In this document: in pieces, positions 9,345-17,227 of the stretch
How positions within the stretch are numbered: position 1 is the first letter of the stretch
How the letters are laid out: the number at the start of each line of letters is the position of its first letter
From: Paenibacillus sp. FSL H8-0048
GTDB taxonomy: Bacteria > Bacillota > Bacilli > Paenibacillales > Paenibacillaceae
DNA: 64,000 nucleotides
NCBI RefSeq assembly: GCF_038002825.1
Contig: NZ_JBBODF010000001.1
Coordinates: forward strand, 5,828,001 to 5,892,000
Direction of reading: 5' to 3'
The notes under the pieces: generated by a model
Told to the model about the DNA's origin: nothing
What the model saw: the letters and a program-made list of their open reading frames with translations, nothing else
The model's database searches: none
Translations under genes and position numbers: made by a program

Positions 9345-9580
9345 CCCGCTTAAACAGCGGAGTCGACGGAACGATTATGTAGAAGCGGCCGCGTTCGCCT
9401 CCCCGGATTTTCACCGCTAAGGGGAATCAATAAAATCTGGGGACAACAGCGATCGGAACAACGGTCCGTTCACGCAGCGTCCACCCAAGTGCCCACGTTA
9501 ATCCTACTCCTCAATTCCTCCTACTCCAAAACAAAAAGCTGTCCCAAGCGCCATTTCCTGGCTTTTGGTGACAGCTTTTT
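9345..9580. repeat. Dispersed repeat PR1, copy B, ending in a terminator hairpin
   Basis: About 236 bases, closely matching copy A from CCCGCTTAAACAGCGG onward. The end (9533-9580) is a strong hairpin with AAAAAGCTGTC and GACAGCTTTTT arms; its T-runs on both strands make it a plausible bidirectional terminator, including for the GbsR-type gene that stops at 9619. Confidence 0.8.
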
Positions 9581-9618
9581 GAGCATGAGCAGAATAGTTC
9601 GAACGCCTATAGCTGATA

Positions 9619-10173
9619 TTATTCCTTAGGAATTAATTCAAAGATCTTGCCGGTTTCAAGCGACTCGATCAGCTTCAGCAGCCAGCGGTAGTATTTGATA
9701 GCTTCCTCAATCTTGAGCTCGTCGGTGTGGAGCAGTCGCGAGAGGCCCGGCTCGTCCGCATAATCGGTTTGCATCTGCCGGATTTCGGCGAGCGATTTGT
9801 TAAGGGCGGTCATATTCCCTTCCACTGCTTTTCTCCATTTAATAGAGAAGTAATCGCTGAAGTTCTGGTGCCAGTCGGGAACCACCTCGAACAGATCCTT
9901 GCGGGTGCCCTTGCCCCAGACTTTATCGATCATCTTCAAATCAAGCAGTGTACGGACTCCAGTACTCATGGAGGTCTTGCTCATACCCATGGTGCGGCTC
10001 AGCTCATCCAGTGTAACCGGGCCCTCATTAAAGTACATATAACCGTATAAATGCCCAATCGATAAGGTAATGCCGTATAAATCCATATTTTTACCGATAG
10101 AATCGATGACCCGTTCGCGGGCCTTGCTGATTTTCTCTATTTGCTCGGGCAGAAGCCCCTCTAAATCGTTCAT
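9619..10173 (-). CDS. GbsR/MarR-type repressor of glycine betaine uptake
   Basis: A 184-residue protein of the GbsR branch of MarR-like regulators. A winged helix is visible (GPVTLDELSRTMGMSKTSMS followed by VRTLLDLKMIDKVWGKGTR), with helical ends (EEAIKYYRWLLKLIESLE). GGAGGG lies just before the ATG. In B. subtilis GbsR and OpcR repress osmoprotectant genes, and GbsR responds to choline. Here the gene is divergent from opuAA-AB-AC, so repression of that operon is the natural reading. The 257-base gap between them is AT-rich, but I could not settle an operator. Confidence 0.85.
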   Translation of the reverse strand: MNDLEGLLPEQIEKISKARERVIDSIGKNMDLYGITLSIGHLYGYMYFNEGPVTLDELSRTMGMSKTSMSTGVRTLLDLKMIDKVWGKGTRKDLFEVVPDWHQNFSDYFSIKWRKAVEGNMTALNKSLAEIRQMQTDYADEPGLSRLLHTDELKIEEAIKYYRWLLKLIESLETGKIFELIPKE

Positions 10174-10430
10174 GATGTCCCTCCTGAGGAATAGGCTGAC
10201 AGGCTACATGCCTCTCCTACTGTATTGTAATCAAATCCCCATCCAGAAGTAAAGAATTCATCCGGAACGGAATTTGGCGTTAAACAGAGTATTCTATACG
10301 TAAAGTTTGTAAAGTTAAAACTGTACACTAAATTTCAACCGAATATGCGCTTTGCTTATTTTTTCGTAAGTCCGTTACACTAGGTCAGTAGCATTAACCT
10401 GAAAGTTCAAGGGGAGAGAAGGAGGTCACC

Positions 10431-11630
10431 ATGGCAATTATAGAGGTGAAACAGTTAACCAAAGTTTTCGGTCATGATGCAGCACGGGCGCTTCCATTAT
10501 TAGAACAAGGCTGGTCCAAAGAAAGAATTGCCAAGGAAGCCAAGCTGACAGTCGGTGTGAATAAAGCCGAATTCAGCATTGAAGAGGGAGAAATATTCGT
10601 CATTATGGGATTGTCGGGGAGTGGTAAATCTACACTCGTCCGTCTATTGAACCGGCTGATTGAGCCGACCGGAGGACAGGTGCTGTTCAAGGGTAAGGAT
10701 GTTGTCAAGATGAATCCGGAGCAGCTTCGGGAATTCCGGCGGAAGAATATCGGCATGGTCTTTCAAAAGTTCGCGCTGTTCCCGCACCGCAGTGTGCTGG
10801 CCAACGCAGAATACGGACTGGAAGTCCAGGGTGTGGAGAAAAGCAAACGAACCCGGCTGGCCATGGAGGCTCTTGAGCTTGTAGGGCTGAAGGGCTGGGA
10901 GAATCACCGTCCGGATCAGCTCAGCGGAGGCATGCAGCAGCGTGTCGGCCTGGCGCGCGGTCTGGCCAATGATCCTGACATTCTGCTGATGGATGAAGCC
11001 TTCAGTGCGCTTGATCCGCTGATCCGCAAGGATATGCAGCAGGAACTGCTGGAGCTGCAATCCAGAGTGAAGAAGACGATTGTCTTCATCACGCATGATC
11101 TGGATGAAGCGCTGCGGATTGGGGACCGTATTGCCCTGATGAAGGACGGGGTCATTGTCCAGATCGGATCGCCGGAAGAAATTCTGATTCAGCCTGCGAA
11201 CAAATATGTGGAACGCTTCGTGGAGGATGTGGATCTGTCCAAGGTATTGACGGCTTCCCATGTGATGCGTCAGCCAGAGATGATCCGCCCGGAACGCGGA
11301 CCCCGGGTAGCCCTGCAGCTTATGCGGGACAGCGGGGTATCCAGCCTGTATGTGGCGGATAATGAGATGCGGCTGCAAGGTCTGCTTACAGCAGATAACG
11401 CCTCTCAGGCCTTGAAGGAGAACCGCAGTATCCTCGAAGTGATGCAGCGTGAGATTCCCCGTGTCCAGCCGGACACCCTGCTGAATGATCTGTTCGAGCT
11501 GATGTCGGAGACGCATCTGCCGGTGGCGGTAGTCGGGGAAGGCGAGAAGCTGAAGGGGATTGTGATTAAGGGGGCTGTGTTGTCTGCCCTGGCCGGTAAC
11601 GCAGTTCCGGAAGGAGGGCTTCATTCATGA
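10431..11630 (+). CDS. opuAA: Glycine betaine/proline ABC importer, ATPase subunit
   Basis: A 399-residue ATPase energising uptake of compatible solutes under osmotic stress. Walker A GLSGSGKST is at about 60-68, the ABC signature reads LSGGMQQRVGLARGLA, Walker B is DILLMDEAFSALD and the switch His is in FITHDLDEAL. Two CBS domains follow from about 275 to 390, as in OpuAA/ProV, where such domains sense ionic strength. GGAGGTCACC precedes the ATG. It overlaps the permease gene by four bases (ATGA). Whether betaine, proline betaine or choline is preferred cannot be read from the sequence. Confidence 0.94.
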   Translation: MAIIEVKQLTKVFGHDAARALPLLEQGWSKERIAKEAKLTVGVNKAEFSIEEGEIFVIMGLSGSGKSTLVRLLNRLIEPTGGQVLFKGKDVVKMNPEQLREFRRKNIGMVFQKFALFPHRSVLANAEYGLEVQGVEKSKRTRLAMEALELVGLKGWENHRPDQLSGGMQQRVGLARGLANDPDILLMDEAFSALDPLIRKDMQQELLELQSRVKKTIVFITHDLDEALRIGDRIALMKDGVIVQIGSPEEILIQPANKYVERFVEDVDLSKVLTASHVMRQPEMIRPERGPRVALQLMRDSGVSSLYVADNEMRLQGLLTADNASQALKENRSILEVMQREIPRVQPDTLLNDLFELMSETHLPVAVVGEGEKLKGIVIKGAVLSALAGNAVPEGGLHS

Positions 11631-12463
11631 ATTTACCTAAAATACCGCTCGGAAAGGGCGTAGAATGGATCGAGGATTGGCTCACTGCCTACTTCGGCCC
11701 GATATTTGACTTCATTCATGCGGTGATCGGCGGAATGGTCAGCGGAATTGATACGGCACTGAATTTCCTGCCGGCGCTTGTGCTGACCCTTCTGATCGCC
11801 GCTCTAGCCTACTGGATCGGCAAATGGCGGATGGCGCTGTTCGCAGTGGTCGGACTCCTGCTAATCGATAATCTCGGATTATGGGGCCCTTCAATGCAGT
11901 CGCTGGCCCTTGTGCTGACAGCGTCCATCTTGGCGGTGGTCATCGGTGTTCCGCTGGGTGTGCTGTGCGCGCAGAGCCGGACTTTTCAGAATATTGCCAC
12001 CCCCATTCTGGACTTCATGCAGACGATGCCGGCGTTCGTGTACCTGCTTCCGGCCGTGTCATTCTTCTCGCTGGGGGTTGTTCCCGGGGTCATTGCTTCT
12101 ATTATATTCGCGATTCCGCCAACCATCCGGCTCACTAATCTGGGTATCCGTCAGGTCTCGCCCGAGCTAGTGGAGGCGGCGGATGCCTTCGGTTCTACAG
12201 CAGGGCAGAAGCTGTTCAAGCTGCAGCTGCCTATTGCCATGCCGACCATTATGGCCGGTATTAACCAGACGATTATGCTGTCGCTGTCGATGGTGGTCAT
12301 CTCATCCATGATCGGCGCCCAGGGAGTCGGGGCTTATGTATATCGTGCGGTATCGCAGGCCAAGACTGGTGCGGGCTTCGAGGCGGGGATTGCCATTGTC
12401 ATTATCGCGATCCTGCTGGATCGTCTGACCCAGAAGCTGTTCAAACCCAAACAACAAGGATAG
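11627..12463 (+). CDS. opuAB: Glycine betaine ABC importer, permease subunit
   Basis: A 278-residue inner-membrane permease with about six transmembrane segments (for instance ALVLTLLIAALAYWIG and ALVLTASILAVVIGVPLGV) and the EAA-loop region VEAADAFGSTAGQKLFKLQL that docks the ATPase. The length matches OpuAB/ProW. The start codon overlaps the opuAA stop, so the two are translationally coupled. Confidence 0.93.
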   Translation: MNLPKIPLGKGVEWIEDWLTAYFGPIFDFIHAVIGGMVSGIDTALNFLPALVLTLLIAALAYWIGKWRMALFAVVGLLLIDNLGLWGPSMQSLALVLTASILAVVIGVPLGVLCAQSRTFQNIATPILDFMQTMPAFVYLLPAVSFFSLGVVPGVIASIIFAIPPTIRLTNLGIRQVSPELVEAADAFGSTAGQKLFKLQLPIAMPTIMAGINQTIMLSLSMVVISSMIGAQGVGAYVYRAVSQAKTGAGFEAGIAIVIIAILLDRLTQKLFKPKQQG

Positions 12464-12478
12464 GAGTGTATTATTAAT

Positions 12479-13363
12479 ATGAAAAGAACTCATTCGATAA
12501 AGCGCAGACCGCTCATGCTGCTTATGCTGCTGATGGCAGTAATTCTGGTAGCCGGTTGTTCGTCCAATAATAACAGCACGGTGAAGCTGGCTTATGTAGC
12601 CTGGGATTCCGAGATCGCCAGTACGAACGTAGTCAAGGAAGTGCTGGAAACGAAGCTCGGCGTGAAGGTGGAGATGCTGCAGGTCGATGCCGGACCGATG
12701 TGGGCAGGGATTGCTGACGGAAGCGCGGACGCTATGGTAGCCGCCTGGCTGCCAAGCACGCATGCCTCTTATCTGGAGAAATACGGCAAGGATATTGAGG
12801 ATGTAGGGGTGAATCTGGAGGGTACGAAGACGGGGCTTGCCGTTCCGGCCTATATGGACATTAACTCCATCGATGACCTGAAGAATGCCGATGTAGCCTC
12901 TTCCCTGAATCAGACGATTATCGGGATTGAGCCGGGGGCCGGAATTATGACGGCTACGGAAAAAGCGCTCGAAGCCTACGGCTTGAGCGACTATACGCTG
13001 CTGGAGAGCTCGTCTGCGGCGATGGCACAGGAGCTGCAGAAGGCTTTTGACAAGAATGAACCGATTGTCGTCACTGCCTGGACTCCGCACTGGATGTTCG
13101 CTAACATGGACCTGAAGTATCTGGATGACCCGCAGAATGTATACGGCGGAGCCGAACAGATTCACACCATGGCCCGCAAGGGGCTGCAGGAGGATATGCC
13201 GGATGTGCACAAGTTCCTGAGCCAATTCAAGTGGACCGCAGAGGATATGGAGCAGGTTATGGTCAAAATTCAAGGCGGACAGTCGCCTGAAGAAGCAGCC
13301 AAGGAATGGGTAGAGAGCAATGAAGCCAAGGTTAACGAGTGGACGGCTGGCGTCTCTTCATAA
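12479..13363 (+). CDS. opuAC: Glycine betaine-binding lipoprotein
   Basis: A 294-residue substrate-binding lipoprotein. The N-terminus is basic, then hydrophobic (LMLLMLLMAVILVAGC) with lipobox Cys27. An OpuAC-type fold follows, with VAAWLPSTHASYLEKYG and VVTAWTPHWMFANMDLKYL; the conserved tryptophans probably form the aromatic box for the quaternary amine. It lies 15 bases after opuAB with its own TAGGAGTG, completing the importer operon. Confidence 0.93.
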   Translation: MKRTHSIKRRPLMLLMLLMAVILVAGCSSNNNSTVKLAYVAWDSEIASTNVVKEVLETKLGVKVEMLQVDAGPMWAGIADGSADAMVAAWLPSTHASYLEKYGKDIEDVGVNLEGTKTGLAVPAYMDINSIDDLKNADVASSLNQTIIGIEPGAGIMTATEKALEAYGLSDYTLLESSSAAMAQELQKAFDKNEPIVVTAWTPHWMFANMDLKYLDDPQNVYGGAEQIHTMARKGLQEDMPDVHKFLSQFKWTAEDMEQVMVKIQGGQSPEEAAKEWVESNEAKVNEWTAGVSS

Positions 13364-13489
13364 TTGAAATCTGGAGGGTTCAGTGATCTGGCGGCGATGA
13401 CCGATGTGTGCTATGATGAGAGAAAATAAGCAACAATTCTGTAACTTGTACGCTTTTTTAAGCAAAATATATAGGTACATGTTCAATAG

Positions 13490-13512
13490 ACACCCCGCAA
13501 GGGGTGTTTTTC
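13490..13512 (+). terminator. Rho-independent terminator after opuAC
   Basis: ACACCCC, loop GCAA, GGGGTGT and a run of T. It ends the opuA operon about 130 bases after its last stop codon. Confidence 0.85.
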
Positions 13513-13584
13513 TTCACCAATTCAATCTTCATTAATGAGCGGTTCCTTTACATGCTGCTATGAGTCAGGAAAGGAGAGCGCTCT

Positions 13585-14199
13585 ATGACCGAGATCATCA
13601 ATGCCTGGATTGACTGGCTGCTGCAAAGCCTGGGACTTAGCGGCCCGTATATTGTTTTCGCTACCTTTCCGCTCGCCGTGCTGCAAAGCTTGTTCGGATT
13701 TTTTCCCCTGGCGATTCTGATTGTGCTCCATGTCTCTGTGTTCGAAGTGATCGGCGGGATGGCTGTCAGCTGGCTGGCCTGCAACCTGGGTGCGGTAGTC
13801 GTCTATTTCCTCTTCCGGCGTTATCTCTTCGACTGGTTCGACCGCAAATGGGGCTACAAGCTCAAGAAGTATGAGAAATGGCAGACCTATCTGGACCGTT
13901 ACGGCATCTGGACCCTAGTGCTGCTGCGTACGATTCCGATTGTGCCCAGCAATATCATCAACCTGATGTCAGCTGTGTCTCCAATGAAGCCGGCGGCTTT
14001 TGTATGGGGGACGGTGCTCGGCAATCTGTCTTTCATCTGGCTGTTCGGTACGCTCAGCTCCTCGCTAATTGTCCCGCGTGAGGACTGGAACGGTTTTCTG
14101 TTGTGGTATGGCGTATTCATGCTGATTCTGCTCGCTATCTTTGTCCGGCTGCACTGGGGGCATCTCCAGGAGGATAAGCGCAAGCGGGCGGGACATTAG
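13585..14199 (+). CDS. VTT (TVP38/DedA-type) membrane protein
   Basis: A 204-residue membrane protein with about five hydrophobic segments. The VTT-domain core is visible as VSWLACNLGAVVVYFLFRRYL, then WTLVLLRTIPIVPSNIINLMSAVSPM and GTVLGNLSFIWLFGTLSS. The R-x-I/F-P-x-x-P-x-x-x-I/V-N pattern is the family's hallmark. VTT/DedA proteins are linked to phospholipid flipping and envelope homeostasis; the substrate here is unknown. AAAGGAGAG precedes the ATG. It appears monocistronic between two terminators. Confidence 0.85.
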   Translation: MTEIINAWIDWLLQSLGLSGPYIVFATFPLAVLQSLFGFFPLAILIVLHVSVFEVIGGMAVSWLACNLGAVVVYFLFRRYLFDWFDRKWGYKLKKYEKWQTYLDRYGIWTLVLLRTIPIVPSNIINLMSAVSPMKPAAFVWGTVLGNLSFIWLFGTLSSSLIVPREDWNGFLLWYGVFMLILLAIFVRLHWGHLQEDKRKRAGH

Positions 14200-14216
14200 G
14201 TTCTTCACTTCAAGTT

Positions 14217-14240
14217 AACTCCACTTTTGTGGGGTTATTT
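14217..14240 (+). terminator. Terminator after the VTT gene
   Basis: AACTCCAC, loop TTTT, GTGGGGTT, then ATTTT, 18 bases past the stop codon. Confidence 0.75.
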
Positions 14241-14313
14241 TGCGTGTGCGCCGAATAGCCTATTAGTACAGGGAGCGGCTTGACCGCAGGAATGTCGGGA
14301 GGGACTGCAGGGC

Positions 14314-15615
14314 ATGGGTAGAATCAGAAAATGGGGGAAACGGAGCGCAGGTGTGCCGCTCTTCGGGCGTCTGCGTCTGCCGGACTTCAGCGGAAGCGGC
14401 CTGAGGGGGCCGGGCGGACGCCGCCAGGCCTTCAAGGCCAAACCGTCCAGAACGGGAATCCGGCCGCCGGGTGCGGGCTCGGGAGCAAGGTTCGAAGCGA
14501 AGCCGTCAAGATCCGGCGCGGGTCTGCCCCGCCGGGGCTGGGGGCGGAGCGGAGGCTTCGTGGCGAAGCCCTCCAGGTCCGGCGTGCGGCTGGACGGGAG
14601 CGAAGCGGATTACAAGGCAGCGAAGCCATCCGGGAGAGCGGCGGGCGCTCCGGGCCAGCGGGTCTGGCGCAAGTCCGGGCGCGGGGGCGGCTTCCGCCTG
14701 TTCGGCAGCAGGGACGGGAAGCGGCAGGAAGCTGCCGGGGGCAAGGGGCAAAAGCCGCGCAGACGGGGCAGATTCTGGCTCATCCTGAGCCTGCTGCTGC
14801 TTCTGGCGGTGCTGCAGGGGCTGCGTTATGTGGAGCAGCATCTGAAGCCGCCGATTCTCCATCTGGCACAGATCCGGGTGAAGCAGATTGCCACCGAATC
14901 GATTAACAAGGCGATTACGTCCCAGGTGGCGGATGGCGGGAACGCAGAAGCGCTGATCGACTGGAAGACGGACAAGAACGGCAAAATCTCGGGCTTCATG
15001 CTCAACTACAAGGAGCATATGCGGATTACCTCGCAGGCCGCCGAGGTCATCCAGTCCACCCTGCAGGAGCTGCATAACCGGACGGAATATATTCCGCTCG
15101 GCCAGGCGCTCGGCAGTCCGCTGATCGCCTCCTATGGTCCGGATATTCCGATCAAGGTGGAGCCTCAGGGTGCAGTGAAGGTCGAGCTGAACACACGGCA
15201 GCAGAATGCCGGAATCAATATGATTCTCGTTGAAGTCTTCATCCATATTGTTACTGAGGTAGCGGTCGTCATTCCATTTGATATGGAGCCGCAGGTGGTG
15301 GATACAGAGATCCCCGTCTCCTACCTGATGGTAGTCGGTGACGTTCCGATGTACTACTATGACAATCAGGGCAAGCCTGTAGGCGAGAACGGCAACAGCG
15401 CCCCAGGTATCGCTATTCCGGCCCCTTCACTGAATACCGAGAAGAACAGCACCGGTGCGGGCGGCACACCAGCAGGCAGCGGTAACAACAGCTCCAGCTC
15501 CGGCGGCTCAGGCGGACATGCGGGCAGCGATGAGATTGAGCCACCCGCCGGAAGCGGCAGCTCTGCGCCCGGTGCGAATGCCGGGAGCGGGAATGCGGGC
15601 GGTGGAAGTGAGTAG
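14314..15615 (+). CDS. yunB: Sporulation protein YunB with long N- and C-terminal extensions
   Basis: YunB is made in the mother cell during B. subtilis sporulation. The core here (about residues 150-385) has one transmembrane segment (FWLILSLLLLLAVLQGL) and the family's conserved stretches LAQIRVKQIATESINKAI, AEVIQSTLQELHNR, LGQALGSPLIASYGP and VVIPFDMEPQVVDTEIPVSY. B. subtilis YunB is about 254 residues; this one is 433. The extra N-terminus (about 150 residues) is very basic, with repeats of AKPSRSG, and is encoded by unusually GC-rich DNA. The C-terminus is a Gly/Ser/Asn tail. GGGAGGGA precedes the ATG. I infer that the extensions are disordered and may bind a charged coat or cortex polymer. 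Confidence 0.88.
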   Translation: MGRIRKWGKRSAGVPLFGRLRLPDFSGSGLRGPGGRRQAFKAKPSRTGIRPPGAGSGARFEAKPSRSGAGLPRRGWGRSGGFVAKPSRSGVRLDGSEADYKAAKPSGRAAGAPGQRVWRKSGRGGGFRLFGSRDGKRQEAAGGKGQKPRRRGRFWLILSLLLLLAVLQGLRYVEQHLKPPILHLAQIRVKQIATESINKAITSQVADGGNAEALIDWKTDKNGKISGFMLNYKEHMRITSQAAEVIQSTLQELHNRTEYIPLGQALGSPLIASYGPDIPIKVEPQGAVKVELNTRQQNAGINMILVEVFIHIVTEVAVVIPFDMEPQVVDTEIPVSYLMVVGDVPMYYYDNQGKPVGENGNSAPGIAIPAPSLNTEKNSTGAGGTPAGSGNNSSSSGGSGGHAGSDEIEPPAGSGSSAPGANAGSGNAGGGSE

Positions 15616-15697
15616 GAATGGTAATTATATGGATATATTCCCCGTCACACTCATACATTATAGACAGCATAGTCTGACTAATGGAGCGTGATGCCGG

Positions 15698-17227
15698 GTG
15701 TCTTATGGAGCGATGGAGGACCGGAGTGCGGAGAAGGCTATTGATGCACAAGCGGACCGTACCGGGCGGCTGGCTGCGAGGTACAGTTATCTGGAACGGG
15801 AAGGTCTGCTGCCGCTGCCGGTGCAGGGAGGCATTACGCTGGTCGTGGAGCTGCGGCATGCGCCTTGGTCGGCGGAGTGCCTGCGGCTGCTGCTTCAGCA
15901 TTCCGGGCCAGCGGTACGGGTGACTGCGGTTGCCATGACCGCTGATTATCCGCTGCAAGCGTTGTCGGAGCAGTTCTCCGGGGAAGCGGGAATGCGTTTC
16001 CTGCCTTGCAGCGAGGGGGAATATAGGGTGAATGAGGCCTTGGCTTATGCCGAGACCTCTTTTGCTGTGCTGCTGGAGGACTGTGTCATGGTGGCTCCGG
16101 GCTGGCTCGGGCATCTGCTATGGCCGCCGATTGATGATCCTGCGGTGTTAGTTGTGGCTCCTTGCTCCTCCACGGAGCGGGGAGACGGGCAGCGGCAGCT
16201 GCATTTTGCCGGATATCCTGAGCTGTCCGCTTACACCGTCCATACACAGGAGAAACAGCAAGGGAAATGGAGTTATGCGGAGGTGCTAACCGGTTCCTGC
16301 CTGCTTATAGCTACAGAGCTGCTGCTGAGGGTAGGCGGATTCGATGCTTCTCTGGGCGAGCGCCGCGTGATCATCGCGGACTGGTGTCTGCGGGCCCGGA
16401 TGCTGGGAGCGGAGCTGGCGCGCAGTGACTCGGGCTATGTTCATGTGCTGCATAGGCTGGAAGCGGAGAGTGTGAAGGCGGGCTGCAGTGAAGTCAGGGG
16501 GCAGAGGGAACAGGCTTATCTGCAAAAATGGAATCTGCAAAGCACCCCATCCCCTGCGGGTACGCTCCAGATTCCCCGTGATCTTACGGCCTGCCCTCTG
16601 CAGCCGGTCATTCCGCTTAGCCGGGATACGGCTGCCGCTGCGCTGGTTACAACGGTCGTGTACTTTGAAGAGAACTGGACGGCGGCAGATTCCCGCGAAC
16701 GGCAGCAGATACTTCAGGAGAGCCAGAGCTACGGGAATATCCGCTGGGTGTGGGTCAGGGACAGCTGGAGTCAGTCTTTTCCGGAATTTCCGGTGCATGA
16801 GCGGGATGCGGTTATTACCGTTCACGGCGAGAAGGCATGGCTGCATGCGCTGGAGAATATCTCGGCACTCTACGGCAGTGAGATCATAGTCTACTTATCG
16901 GCTTCCGCATCGTACGATAACCGCTATGTGGAGAGAATGGTTCGGGTTCTTCAGTACAGCCGGGCGGATCTGATTGTCAGTTCAGACGGTAATGCCGCAG
17001 AATCAGGGCTGCCGCGCACAGGCGAAGGGACTCCGCAAATTCTCCTGCTTGAACGCATTGCGCATAGAAGCGGAAGAGCACCCGGAAGAATTGTGAAGCG
17101 GGAGGGCTATCTCCCTAGTCTGGAGCTTGTGCCGGACCCGGGGTTGTCTATAGATTATGAAGGAGAGACAACAGCAACGGGAGCGGGCAGCCTTGATGAA
17201 GCCGTAGCGGGGGAGGGCCGCTTATGA
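15698..17227 (+). CDS. Glycosyltransferase-like protein with two GT-A-like halves
   Basis: A 509-residue protein. The first half resembles a GT2 fold: TLVVELRHAPWSAECLRLLL, LAYAETSFAVLLEDCVMV in the place of the usual DxD strand, and a GGFDASLGERRVIIADWCLRARMLG-type acceptor segment. The second half repeats a weaker GT-A pattern (AVITVHGEKAWLHALENISA, IIVYLSASASYDNRYVERMVR, YSRADLIVSS). Canonical DxD motifs are absent from both halves, so catalysis is uncertain. GTG at 15698 is a tentative start. It overlaps the next gene by four bases (ATGA). It is the first of three coupled plus-strand genes in the glycosylation island. Confidence 0.65.
   Translation: MSYGAMEDRSAEKAIDAQADRTGRLAARYSYLEREGLLPLPVQGGITLVVELRHAPWSAECLRLLLQHSGPAVRVTAVAMTADYPLQALSEQFSGEAGMRFLPCSEGEYRVNEALAYAETSFAVLLEDCVMVAPGWLGHLLWPPIDDPAVLVVAPCSSTERGDGQRQLHFAGYPELSAYTVHTQEKQQGKWSYAEVLTGSCLLIATELLLRVGGFDASLGERRVIIADWCLRARMLGAELARSDSGYVHVLHRLEAESVKAGCSEVRGQREQAYLQKWNLQSTPSPAGTLQIPRDLTACPLQPVIPLSRDTAAAALVTTVVYFEENWTAADSRERQQILQESQSYGNIRWVWVRDSWSQSFPEFPVHERDAVITVHGEKAWLHALENISALYGSEIIVYLSASASYDNRYVERMVRVLQYSRADLIVSSDGNAAESGLPRTGEGTPQILLLERIAHRSGRAPGRIVKREGYLPSLELVPDPGLSIDYEGETTATGAGSLDEAVAGEGRL

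Noticed and set aside
8837-9382. A 181-residue plus-strand frame across PR1 and the hairpin array
   Set aside because: It crosses two repeat families and has no domain or ribosome binding site.
9050-9414. Minus-strand open frames over the first hairpin array with MYAVFRIHSGH-like peptide repeats
   Set aside because: Three frames are open at once because the repeat has few stops; unit length alternates between 51 and 52, so no single frame is kept through the array, and no ribosome binding site fits.
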